Shown here piece by piece: positions 43,119-51,093 of a stretch of DNA of 55,567 bases. This DNA comes from Mageeibacillus sp. (GTDB lineage: Bacteria > Bacillota > Clostridia > Saccharofermentanales > Saccharofermentanaceae). Within the stretch, counting starts at the first letter, position 1. Each line of letters begins with the position of its first letter. Under the pieces are notes generated by a model, which was not told where the DNA came from, ran no database searches, and saw nothing but the letters and a program-made list of their open reading frames with translations. Where the stretch lies: the NCBI GenBank assembly GCA_022484595.1, contig JAKVLB010000010.1, forward strand, positions 1-55,567, in the 5' to 3' direction. Position numbers and translations under genes: made by a program.

Positions 43119-43467
43119 TGCTGTATCCTCCATAATGTCCGAAGACTTTCCACACGTGAATAATATCATCGTACATGACACGCAAATTGCAGAAATTCGA
43201 TTTTAATTTACTATTGTTTTCGCTAATTTTATACAGAATGTATTTTAAGCTCATACTGCGCTTTCGCACCGGAAATTATCCTCTTGAAAAATTGAAGACA
43301 CTATATTAAACTTCTTGCGTATGGAAATCAGACGAAGTAATGAGTCTTCCATGCAAATATTAATTTCGCAGCATTAATCTGTTGCATTATTGATTGAGTT
43401 TGAAGCTCAAATTTTATAAGTTGGTTACTTTATAACCCTTGTGCGTATGCACTTACAACTTGTGAAA
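43119..43467. other. AT-rich intergenic region with several hairpins
   Basis: No gene is seen. From 43315 on it contains a hairpin TTGC-ATGGAA/TTCCAT-GCAA (43315-43356), ATTAAT/ATTAAT (about 43359-43378), TTGAG/CTCAA (43395-43411), and a compact three-way-junction candidate: ATAAGTTG/CAACTTGT (43416-43463) enclosing GGTTA/TAACC and GTGC-GTAT-GCAC. These could be part of a longer leader or an independent RNA. Confidence 0.45.
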
Positions 43468-43495
43468 TGGTCAATAAGAGTAGTAAAAGTAATAT
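43468..43495 (+). promoter_or_regulatory. Candidate promoter of the polyamine operon
   Basis: TGGTCA, 16-nt spacer, TAATAT. The predicted start is at about 43502, exactly at the 5' edge of the leader RNA structure. Confidence 0.45.
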
Positions 43496-43501
43496 TTGCT
43501 A

Positions 43502-43593
43502 TATAGACTCTGATATAACGTCTGGGAAACCAATGCCGGTTTTGAGGCATCGGCTGCAGCTATAGAATCGTTAAAGCACGGGTGTGAGTCTAT
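43502..43593 (+). ncRNA. Candidate riboswitch-type leader of the polyamine operon
   Basis: Long-range helix P1 pairs ATAGACTC (43503-43510) with GAGTCTAT (43586-43593). Inside it TAACG (43516-43520) pairs with CGTTA (43569-43573), and within that CC-ATGCC/GGCAT-GG (43530-43553) forms a hairpin with a GGTTTTGA loop. The 5' arm of the downstream terminator lies inside P1 and its 3' arm outside, so the two folds exclude each other. This is the layout of an aptamer that prevents termination. It matches none of the riboswitch consensus sequences I know; the ligand is unknown, with polyamines, arginine or SAM-related compounds suggested only by context. Confidence 0.5.
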
Positions 43594-43620
43594 GTACTTG
43601 CTTGACCCCGTGCTTTTTTT
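43573..43620 (+). terminator. Leader terminator of the polyamine operon
   Basis: AAAGCACGGG/CCCGTGCTTT, 10 bp, with a run of seven T and a 24-nt loop that contains the 3' strand of the leader P1 helix. No gene ends upstream in this direction; it therefore acts as an attenuator. Confidence 0.8.
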
Positions 43621-43710
43621 ATGCAGTAGGGTTAATGCGGTATACGCGCAAAGAATGTCAATAATGCGAAAGAATCTTGCCGTGGATTGTTGTCGGAAAG
43701 GAACACATTA

Positions 43711-45171
43711 ATGACTGATCTTTCGCAGGATAGAGCGCCTATATATGAAGCACTCGAACGGTTCAGAAGAATGCGCGTTGTGCCGTTCGATGTACCGGGT
43801 CATAAACACGGCAGAGGCAATCCGGAGCTTGTAGAGCTTTTAGGAAGCCGATGTGTCGGTATTGATGTAAATTCCATGAAGCCGCTCGATAACCTCTGTC
43901 ATCCGATATCTGTCATTCGTGAATCAGAAGAGCTTGCCGCACAGGCTTTCGGGGCTGCGCATGCATTTCTTATGGTAGGCGGTACAACTTCATGTGTTCA
44001 AAGCATGATTCTTTCAGTCTGCAAACGCGGCGATAAGATTATCCTTCCGCGTAATGTTCACAGAAGTGCTATCAATGCTCTGGTGCTGTGCGGGGCGAAG
44101 CCTGTATACGTTAACCCTGAGGTTGATACTGAGCTTGGAATATCGCTCGGAATGAAGCTTAATCAGGTTAAGAAGGCTATAGAAGAGAATCCTGATGCGG
44201 TTGCTGTTTTCGTGAACAATCCAACTTATTACGGAATATGTTCAGATCTGAAATCGATTGTTCAGATTGCTCACGGTGCAGGAATGAAGGTGCTTGCCGA
44301 TGAGGCGCATGGGACTCATTTCTATTTCGGAGACAATCTTCCGATATGTGCGATGAAGGCCGGAGCCGATATGTCATCAGTAAGTATGCACAAGTCCGGA
44401 GGAAGTCTTACTCAGAGCTCATTTCTTCTTATAAACAATGCGGAGGACGAGGGCTATGTAAGGCAGATTATCAATCTTACGCAGACGACGAGCGCGTCTT
44501 ATCTTCTCCTGTCGAGTCTTGATATATCAAGGCGCAATCTCGCGCTGCGCGGCAAAGAAGAGTTTGCGAGGGTGACGGAGCTTGCGGACTATGCGAGAGA
44601 CGAGATTAATAAAATCGGCGGATATACGGCATTCGGAAGAGAGATTGTAAACGGCGAGAGTATTTTCGACTTTGACGTTACAAAGCTGTCAGTGCATACG
44701 CTTAACATCGGTCTTGCCGGAATAGAGGTTTACGATATTCTGAGGGACGAATATGATATTCAGATTGAGTTCGGAGACCTCGGCAACTGTCTGGCATATC
44801 TGTCGATAGGCGACAGAAAACAGGACGTTGAGCGTCTTGTAAGTGCGTTTGCAGAAGTCAAGAGACGTTTCAGCAAGGGCAGGGCAGGCATGCTGACGCA
44901 GGAATATATTCCTCCTAAAGTTGTACTTACCCCGCAGGCATCATTCTACGCCGATAAGGAAGAACTTGAGCTTGACAAGACTGTCGGAAGAGTCTGTACA
45001 GAATTTGTCATGTGCTATCCGCCGGGAATCCCGATACTTGCGCCGGGAGAAGAAATAACGCCCGATATCATAGACTATATAAAATATGCCAAGGAGAAGG
45101 GGTGCTCAATGACGGGACCCGAAGACCCGCGGATTGAGAAACTCAATGTCATTGCAGGCACTATATATTAA
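43711..45171 (+). CDS. speA: Arginine decarboxylase (Orn/Lys/Arg decarboxylase class I fold, SpeA-type)
   Basis: 486 residues, the size of Bacillus SpeA. PLP enzyme making agmatine from arginine. Seen: VPGHKHGRGNPEL, the PLP-phosphate region MVGGTTSCVQS, FVNNPTYYG, DEAHGTHF, and the PLP lysine in SMHKSGGSLTQSS. The C-terminal domain ends in PPGIPILAPGEEI. Lysine or ornithine are possible substrates of the fold; an agmatinase gene in the operon favours arginine. The ATG at 43711 has GAAAGGA 8 nt upstream. First gene of the polyamine operon, behind an attenuated leader. Confidence 0.9.
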   Translation: MTDLSQDRAPIYEALERFRRMRVVPFDVPGHKHGRGNPELVELLGSRCVGIDVNSMKPLDNLCHPISVIRESEELAAQAFGAAHAFLMVGGTTSCVQSMILSVCKRGDKIILPRNVHRSAINALVLCGAKPVYVNPEVDTELGISLGMKLNQVKKAIEENPDAVAVFVNNPTYYGICSDLKSIVQIAHGAGMKVLADEAHGTHFYFGDNLPICAMKAGADMSSVSMHKSGGSLTQSSFLLINNAEDEGYVRQIINLTQTTSASYLLLSSLDISRRNLALRGKEEFARVTELADYARDEINKIGGYTAFGREIVNGESIFDFDVTKLSVHTLNIGLAGIEVYDILRDEYDIQIEFGDLGNCLAYLSIGDRKQDVERLVSAFAEVKRRFSKGRAGMLTQEYIPPKVVLTPQASFYADKEELELDKTVGRVCTEFVMCYPPGIPILAPGEEITPDIIDYIKYAKEKGCSMTGPEDPRIEKLNVIAGTIY

Positions 45172-45186
45172 GAGGAGAACAGGTTA

Positions 45187-46044
45187 ATGGAAATGGACAT
45201 GTGGTTTTCGGACGAACACACGCCCGATGTGTCTTTGAGAATCAGAATCGACAAGCAGCTGTTCAGCGGCGAGAGTGAGTATCAGCGCATCGACGTTCTG
45301 GACTCAAGGGAGTTCGGCAAGATTCTTGTTGTTGACGGTGATCTTATGATTACTGAGAAGGACGAGTTTATTTATCACGAGATGATGACTCATGTTCCCA
45401 TGGCTGTCCATCCCGCAGTTAGGCGTGTTCTTGTAATCGGCGGCGGCGACGGCGGCGTGGTCAGAGAGCTTATCAAGTATGACGAGATAGAATCCATCGA
45501 TTGTGTCGAGATAGATCCGCTGCTCATAAAGGTTTGTGCCAAATATCTGCCGGAGCTTGCGTGCTCGCTCAATGATGACAGAGTAAGTGTGATAATTGAA
45601 GACGGGCTTAAGTTCATAAGGTCCAGATCCGATGAATACGATCTGATAATAATTGATTCTCCAAATCCTTTCGGAGCCGGTGAAGGATTGTTTACCAAGG
45701 AATTCTACGGCAACTGTTACAACGCTCTTCATGAAGACGGAATAATGATAAATCAGCACGAGAGTCCGTTCTATCAGGAAGAAGCTTTTCAGTGCCAGAG
45801 AATGCACAAGAGAATTCTCGATTCATTCCCGATAAGCCGCATCTATCAGGCGCACATTCCTTCTTATCCATCAGGACACTGGCTGTTCGGCTTTGCATCA
45901 AAAAAATATCATCCTATAGACGACCTGAATGACGCGGAGTGGAAGATGAAGGGAATCAGAACGAGGTATTATCTGCCGCGGATACACAAAGGGGTGTTTG
46001 CCCTGCCGGCTTACGTTGAGGAGCTTGTCAAAGATGTTGAATAA
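45187..46044 (+). CDS. speE: Spermidine synthase (aminopropyltransferase SpeE)
   Basis: 285 residues. Transfers the aminopropyl group of decarboxylated SAM to putrescine. Motifs: the GGG nucleotide loop VIGGGDGGVVREL (about 82-94), IDCVEIDPLLIKV, IIDSPNPFGAGEGLFTKEFY with the catalytic Asp, and QHESPFY. GAGGAGAAC precedes the ATG. Its cosubstrate needs SAM decarboxylase (SpeD), which is not in this window. Its 3' end overlaps speB by 11 nt. Confidence 0.94.
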   Translation: MEMDMWFSDEHTPDVSLRIRIDKQLFSGESEYQRIDVLDSREFGKILVVDGDLMITEKDEFIYHEMMTHVPMAVHPAVRRVLVIGGGDGGVVRELIKYDEIESIDCVEIDPLLIKVCAKYLPELACSLNDDRVSVIIEDGLKFIRSRSDEYDLIIIDSPNPFGAGEGLFTKEFYGNCYNALHEDGIMINQHESPFYQEEAFQCQRMHKRILDSFPISRIYQAHIPSYPSGHWLFGFASKKYHPIDDLNDAEWKMKGIRTRYYLPRIHKGVFALPAYVEELVKDVE

Positions 46045-46909
46045 GAATGTTGTAAATTTTATAGGGTGCGACGCAGAGTACGATGAGTCATCCGTGGTGC
46101 TTTTCGGAGTTCCGTTTGACTCTACGACTTCATTCAGACCCGGCGCCAGGTTCGGGCCTTCCGCAGCGCGAAATGAGTCATACGGTATTGAGACATACAG
46201 CCCTTATCTTGATGAAGAGCTGACTGATTTCAAAGTTTTCGACAGCGGAGATCTTGAACTTCCCATAGGTGACAGCAGAATGGTTCTCGACATGATTGAA
46301 GAGCGCGAAAAGGCGATACTCGATTCATCGAAACTTCCGTTTATGGTAGGCGGCGAACATCTTGTGACGCTCGGCGCTATCAGGGCGGTCGCGGCAAAAT
46401 ACCCGGATGTTAACATTATTCATTTCGATGCTCACGCCGATCTGAGACAGGATTATCTGGGCGTTGAACTGTCACATGCCTGCGTAATGAGGCGCGCGAG
46501 CGAACTTCTTGGCAAGGGCAGGATATACCAGTTCGGAATCAGATCCGGAGATAAGTCGGAATTTGTCAGAGACGACGATGACAAGAAGCGGATAGTCACA
46601 ACAAGATTCGGATTCGAAGGACTCGATAACACCGTAAAGGAGCTTGCCGGCAAGCCGGTGTATTTCTCGCTTGATCTGGATATTCTGGATCCTTCGATAC
46701 TTCCGGGTACCGGAACGCCTGAGGCCGGCGGAGTCGGATTTATTGTTTTGCTGAGGGCGATAGAGACAATATTCGCCGGAAACGCCGAGATTGTGGGTAT
46801 GGATGTCTGTGAACTCGCACCAAATCTTGATCCGAGCGGAGTCTCAACGGCGGTTACATGCAAGTTAATAAGGGAGATGCTTCTCGGCTATCTCTCAAAA
46901 AACAAATAA
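46034..46909 (+). CDS. speB: Agmatinase (ureohydrolase family)
   Basis: 291 residues. Splits agmatine into putrescine and urea. Mn2+ ligands are in GGEH, DAHADLR and SLDLDILDPS; GTGTPEAGG is the family's C-terminal signature. The ATG at 46034 lies inside the end of speE with GAGGAG 9 nt upstream. Directly complements the arginine decarboxylase. Confidence 0.95.
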   Translation: MLNKNVVNFIGCDAEYDESSVVLFGVPFDSTTSFRPGARFGPSAARNESYGIETYSPYLDEELTDFKVFDSGDLELPIGDSRMVLDMIEEREKAILDSSKLPFMVGGEHLVTLGAIRAVAAKYPDVNIIHFDAHADLRQDYLGVELSHACVMRRASELLGKGRIYQFGIRSGDKSEFVRDDDDKKRIVTTRFGFEGLDNTVKELAGKPVYFSLDLDILDPSILPGTGTPEAGGVGFIVLLRAIETIFAGNAEIVGMDVCELAPNLDPSGVSTAVTCKLIREMLLGYLSKNK

Positions 46910-46921
46910 GGAGAACGACAG

Positions 46922-48124
46922 ATGGGAAGATGTTTGATTATCGGATGCGGCGGCGTAGCAAGCGTTGCAATTCACAAGTGCTGTATGAACAGCAGGGTGT
47001 TTGAAGAGATATGTATCGCAAGCAGGACAAAATCAAAGTGTGACGCGCTAAAGGAGAAGCTTGAGCCTGTCACTGATACTGTTATTACTACGGCACAGGT
47101 AAATGCTGACAATACGGACGAACTTATAACACTTATCAAGGCGTATGATCCTGATGCCGTGCTCAACCTTGCGCTGCCTTACCAGGATCTTACGATAATG
47201 GATGCATGTCTTGCGACAGGAAAGCACTACATCGACACAGCCAATTATGAGCCTGAAGACACCGCCAAATTCGAATACAAGTGGCAGTGGGCTTATCGCG
47301 ACAGATTTGAGAAGGCCAACATTACGGCAGTTCTCGGCAGCGGTTTTGATCCCGGCGTAACTTCCGTGTTTACGGCTTATGCACTGAAACACTATTTCGA
47401 TGAGATCAATTACATCGACATACTTGACTGCAACGGCGGAGACCACGGTTATCCGTTCGCCACGAACTTCAATCCTGAGATAAATATCCGTGAGGTCTCA
47501 GCGAAAGGTTCATATTGGGAGGACGGTCACTGGGTCGAGACAGAGCCTCTTGAAATCAAGCGTGAATATGATTTTCCCCAGGTGGGCGTCAAAGATATGT
47601 ATCTGCTTCATCACGAGGAGATTGAGTCTCTCGCTGTCAACATTCCCGGAATTAAGAGAATAAGGTTTTTTATGACATTCGGACAGAGCTATCTTACTCA
47701 TCTCAAGTGTCTCGAGAACGTCGGAATGACATCAATAGAGCCTATTATGTTTGAGGGCAGGGAGATTGTGCCGCTCAAATTTCTCAATGCGGTGCTTCCG
47801 GATCCGGCTTCCCTGGGTCCGCGCACCAAAGGCAAGACCAATATCGGCTGCATCTTCACCGGCGTAAAGGACGGAAAGACAAAGACCATATATATATATA
47901 ATGTTTGCGACCATCAGGAGTGCTACCGTGAGTTAGGTTCTCAGGCTGTGGCCTATACGACCGGAGTTCCGGCTATGATCGGTACATCTATGGTACTCAG
48001 CGGCAAGTGGAATAAACCCGGAGTGTATACCGTTGAAGAATTTGATCCGGATCCTTTCATGGATGCCCTGAACAAGTGGGGTCTGCCATGGATTGTTGAC
48101 GAGAATCCGAAGACGGTACAGTGA
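46922..48124 (+). CDS. Carboxy(nor)spermidine dehydrogenase (saccharopine dehydrogenase family)
   Basis: 400 residues. Condenses a diamine with aspartate semialdehyde and reduces the imine to carboxy(nor)spermidine. N-terminal Rossmann LIIGCGGVASVAIHKC, then DTANYEPED and LGSGFDPGVTSVFTAYALKHYF, characteristic of CANSDH/CASDH. With putrescine from the upstream genes, carboxyspermidine is the expected product. GGAGAAC precedes the ATG; ends in a GTGA overlap with the decarboxylase gene. Confidence 0.92.
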   Translation: MGRCLIIGCGGVASVAIHKCCMNSRVFEEICIASRTKSKCDALKEKLEPVTDTVITTAQVNADNTDELITLIKAYDPDAVLNLALPYQDLTIMDACLATGKHYIDTANYEPEDTAKFEYKWQWAYRDRFEKANITAVLGSGFDPGVTSVFTAYALKHYFDEINYIDILDCNGGDHGYPFATNFNPEINIREVSAKGSYWEDGHWVETEPLEIKREYDFPQVGVKDMYLLHHEEIESLAVNIPGIKRIRFFMTFGQSYLTHLKCLENVGMTSIEPIMFEGREIVPLKFLNAVLPDPASLGPRTKGKTNIGCIFTGVKDGKTKTIYIYNVCDHQECYRELGSQAVAYTTGVPAMIGTSMVLSGKWNKPGVYTVEEFDPDPFMDALNKWGLPWIVDENPKTVQ

Positions 48125-49272
48125 CGGAAGCCATGAACATAAAAGAACTTAGAACTCCGTGCTACATAATTGACGAGGACGGACTGAAGGCCAATCTTGC
48201 GATATTGGACAACCTTCGGCATAAGACCGGATGCAGGATTCTGCTCGCGCAGAAAGCTTTCAGTATCTACCAGCTCTATGATCTGATGGGACAGTATCTT
48301 GACGGCACCACGGCAAGCGGTCTGTATGAAGCGAGGCTTGCTCATGAGTATATGCCCGAAGGCGAAAATCATGTGTTCTCACCGGCATACAGACCCGGAG
48401 AGATAGATGATATCTTAAGCTTATGCAACCATATTGTATTCAACTCTGAAAAACAGCTTGAACTATACGGCGCAAGGGCTGCCAAATCCGGCGCGAGTGT
48501 CGGCATACGCGTCAACCCTGAGTGTCAGACGCAGGAAGGTCACGTTATTTATGACCCGTGCGCGCCTATGTCAAGACTTGGTATTACGGCTGACAACATG
48601 CCGGAGAGACTTCCGGATTATGTCGAAGGCATTCATTTCCATACGCTGTGCGAACAGAATTCCGACAGCCTCGCCAGAACGCTGGACGCTGTAATCAGCC
48701 GTTTCGGACGCTATCTTGACGGCTCCTCAGGCGGATCGGTCAAGTGGATCAACCTTGGCGGAGGTCATCATATCACGCGCCCTGACTATGATATTGCTCT
48801 TCTTGAGGAGCTTATATTCAAACTCAAAGACAAGTATCACCTGGAAGTCTATCTTGAACCGGGTGAGGCCGTGGCGCTCAATTGCGGAACTTTGCTTACA
48901 ACCGTGCTTGAGACCGGTTACAACGGAGGAAATATTGCAGTAATAGATGCATCTGCGGCGTGCCATATGCCTGACGTAATTGAGATGCCTTACCGGCCGC
49001 CGCTTAAGGACTCTGATCTGCCCGGAAAGAAGGCATACACCTACCGTCTCGGAGGACCGTCCTGTCTTGCGGGAGATATAGCAGGCGATTATTCATTTGA
49101 CAGAAAGCTTGCTGCCGGCGATCTTCTTGAATTTGAAGATATGGCCATATATACGATGGTCAAGACAAATACTTTTAACGGAATCGCGCTTCCTGACATA
49201 TATCTCAAGCGAGGCGACGAATACTCCATAATCAGACAGTTCGGCTATGAAGACTTTAAATCGAGACTGTGA
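48121..49272 (+). CDS. nspC: Carboxy(nor)spermidine decarboxylase (NspC)
   Basis: 383 residues. PLP-dependent alanine-racemase-fold decarboxylase converting carboxyspermidine to spermidine (or the nor form). The PLP lysine is in LLAQKAFS (about Lys44), GIHFHTLCEQN and INLGGGHHITRPDY follow, and ACHMPDVIEMPYRP and the C-terminal GPSCLAGD with the active-site Cys are typical of NspC. I give GTG 48121, which overlaps the previous stop; ATG 48133 is an alternative that fits the family start equally well. Confidence 0.93.
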   Translation: MTEAMNIKELRTPCYIIDEDGLKANLAILDNLRHKTGCRILLAQKAFSIYQLYDLMGQYLDGTTASGLYEARLAHEYMPEGENHVFSPAYRPGEIDDILSLCNHIVFNSEKQLELYGARAAKSGASVGIRVNPECQTQEGHVIYDPCAPMSRLGITADNMPERLPDYVEGIHFHTLCEQNSDSLARTLDAVISRFGRYLDGSSGGSVKWINLGGGHHITRPDYDIALLEELIFKLKDKYHLEVYLEPGEAVALNCGTLLTTVLETGYNGGNIAVIDASAACHMPDVIEMPYRPPLKDSDLPGKKAYTYRLGGPSCLAGDIAGDYSFDRKLAAGDLLEFEDMAIYTMVKTNTFNGIALPDIYLKRGDEYSIIRQFGYEDFKSRL

Positions 49273-49286
49273 GCTTTTGCCCGGTG

Positions 49287-49295
49287 TGGTAGAAT
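49287..49295 (+). promoter_or_regulatory. Extended -10 promoter of rbgA-rnhB
   Basis: TGG-TAGAAT just after nspC, followed by GAGGTG and the rbgA ATG. Its presence fits rbgA having been cut off from the rplS operon. Confidence 0.5.
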
Positions 49296-49315
49296 TATTC
49301 ATACAGAGGTGAATT

Positions 49316-50248
49316 ATGGCAAATGATATAAACTGGTTTCCCGGACATATGCGCAAGGCGCTCAATGAGACGAAAGACAAGCTCAAGCTTGTTGATATCG
49401 TCTATGAGACTGCGGATGCGAGAATACCATTTTCGAGCAGGAATCCTGAACTTGACAGGATAATCGGTGACAAACCGCGTATTGTTATACTCAACAAAGC
49501 AGATCTTGCTGACCCGAACAAGACAGCGGCATGGATAAATTCACTCGGAAACAGAGGTGTCTGCGCGCTTGCGATGGAAGCATCCCACAAGAAAGGCTTT
49601 GACAGGCTGACACAGGCAACCGAGAATATGCTTCGCGAGAAGCTTGAGAATGCCGCGGCAAGGGGAAGAACAGGCCGGCCTATGAGAGCCATGGTAGTCG
49701 GAGCCCCGAACACAGGCAAGTCAACCCTTATAAACGGGCTTGCGGGCAAGAAAGCGGCAGTAACAGGCGACAGACCCGGTGTTACGCGTGACTTCAAGTG
49801 GATTCAGACTCCCGGAAGACTTGAACTTATGGATATGCCGGGAGTTCTGTGGCCGAAGATTGCTACCAGAAGAAGCGCCATATGTCTTACCGCGTGCGGC
49901 TCAATAAAGGAAGATGTCACAGATGTCGTCGAGACTGCGTATGACACTCTGAAGCTCCTGATTGCTTTGTATCCGGATTTGATAGAGCAGCGTTACGGCA
50001 TTGATACGGGAACTGTAACCGGTGGTGCAGATTTATCCGGAGAAACGCCTGAGATTTGCGATAATCAGTTTGCGTCCGATCCCCTATATGACTTGTTCAT
50101 TCTGATGGCAAAGAAGCGCGGATGCGTGATGTCAGGAGGCAGAGCGGACGAGATGAGATTTGCAAAGCTTCTTATAAATGATTTCAGAGAAGGCCGGATA
50201 GGAAGAATTACTCTTGAAGCCGCTGATAAACCGGAGAAGGAATGTTGA
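49316..50248 (+). CDS. rbgA: Ribosome biogenesis GTPase RbgA (YlqF)
   Basis: 310 residues. Circularly permuted GTPase required for late 50S assembly. WFPGHMRKAL at the N-terminus; motif order is permuted, with NKAD (G4) before GAPNTGKST (G1, about residue 126) and DMPG (G3). The C-terminal ANTAR-like RNA-binding region follows. In Firmicutes it normally comes straight after rplS; here a polyamine operon separates them. GAGGTG precedes the ATG. Confidence 0.95.
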   Translation: MANDINWFPGHMRKALNETKDKLKLVDIVYETADARIPFSSRNPELDRIIGDKPRIVILNKADLADPNKTAAWINSLGNRGVCALAMEASHKKGFDRLTQATENMLREKLENAAARGRTGRPMRAMVVGAPNTGKSTLINGLAGKKAAVTGDRPGVTRDFKWIQTPGRLELMDMPGVLWPKIATRRSAICLTACGSIKEDVTDVVETAYDTLKLLIALYPDLIEQRYGIDTGTVTGGADLSGETPEICDNQFASDPLYDLFILMAKKRGCVMSGGRADEMRFAKLLINDFREGRIGRITLEAADKPEKEC

Positions 50249-50252
50249 TTAT

Positions 50253-50888
50253 ATGCCGCGTTTGACCTATGAACAGCTTGTCAGCAAATATGAGTCCATG
50301 CTTGAGTATGAGCGCGGACAGAATGCCCTCGGATATCATTTTGCCGGCGGAATAGATGAAGCCGGAAGAGGCCCTCTCGCCGGCCCGGTTGTCGCTGCGT
50401 GCTGCATTCTTGATCCTGACAGGAAGATTTACGGACTCGATGATTCCAAGAAGCTCACGGAGAAGAAGAGGGAGGAGCTTTTCCCTCTCATCTGCGAAAA
50501 TGCTCTAAGCTACAGCGTTTGCAGCGTCGGTCCTGATGTTATTGACGAGATCAATATACTTGAGGCCACAAAACGGGCAATGCGGATGTGCGTCGAACAG
50601 ATTGAGATAAAACCCGATGTCCTGCTGATTGACGCCGTAAAACTTGAAGGCACGGGACTTCCTGTGGTTCCGATTATCAAGGGAGATGCCAAGTCTGTCT
50701 CGATAGCGGCGGCTTCAATCCTTGCGAAAGTCACAAGGGATCACATGATGCTTGAGTATGACAGAATGTATCCTCAATATGGTTTCGCATCGCACAAGGG
50801 ATACGGTACTGCCGCGCACTACGCTGCAATAAGGCAGTTCGGAATAACTGCGATTCACAGAAAAACTTTTTTGAAAGTAATTCATTGA
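50253..50888 (+). CDS. rnhB: Ribonuclease HII
   Basis: 211 residues. Removes ribonucleotides and RNA primers from RNA-DNA hybrids. GIDEAGRGPLAGPV holds the first catalytic Asp-Glu pair, DSKKLTEKKRE and IIKGDAKSVSIAAASILAKVTRD follow, then YPQYGFASHKGYGT. ATG 50253 is taken as the start (AAGGAA upstream); it begins 4 nt after the rbgA stop. Confidence 0.95.
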   Translation: MPRLTYEQLVSKYESMLEYERGQNALGYHFAGGIDEAGRGPLAGPVVAACCILDPDRKIYGLDDSKKLTEKKREELFPLICENALSYSVCSVGPDVIDEINILEATKRAMRMCVEQIEIKPDVLLIDAVKLEGTGLPVVPIIKGDAKSVSIAAASILAKVTRDHMMLEYDRMYPQYGFASHKGYGTAAHYAAIRQFGITAIHRKTFLKVIH

Positions 50889-50894
50889 AAAAGC

Positions 50895-50923
50895 TTGACT
50901 TTGGGAAGATGTTTTATTAACAT
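50895..50923 (+). promoter_or_regulatory. Candidate promoter of infC-rpmI-rplT
   Basis: TTGACT, 17-nt spacer, TAACAT. The transcript would have a leader of about 165 nt ending in the attenuator before infC. A second TTGACA at 50931 lacks a good -10. Confidence 0.5.
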
Positions 50924-51045
50924 AAGCAAGTTGACAAATTAAGAAGATCATCATGTTCTCACCTCAAGCGCCCGTTCGGACTGCAAAGAGGTTAATAGTT
51001 TTAAACCTGCAGAGGGGCCTTATACTTAAGGCGGGCTGTTATGAG

Positions 51046-51072
51046 AGAACGGATGATATCCGTTCTTTTTTT
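51046..51072 (+). terminator. Leader attenuator of infC-rpmI-rplT
   Basis: Perfect 9-bp stem AGAACGGAT/ATCCGTTCT with a GAT loop and seven T, ending 8 nt before the infC Shine-Dalgarno. Firmicutes infC operons are controlled by L20 through such leader terminators; the upstream GGCCTT/AAGGC segment may be part of the alternative fold. Confidence 0.82.
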
Positions 51073-51093
51073 ATTACCGAGGAGGTGTTTACC

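Noticed and set aside
43400-43465. Hammerhead ribozyme, suggested by a compact three-way junction
   Set aside because: No CTGANGA core or matching GAAA partner at the junction.
43503-43593. Purine riboswitch, suggested by TATAAC after the P1 strand
   Set aside because: The core loop residues and the two loop-loop kissing hairpins of the purine class are missing.
50953-51093. N-terminal extension of infC from an upstream ATG
   Set aside because: The open frame runs through the leader and its terminator hairpin; a perfect Shine-Dalgarno is placed for ATC at 51094, where the conserved IF-3 sequence starts.
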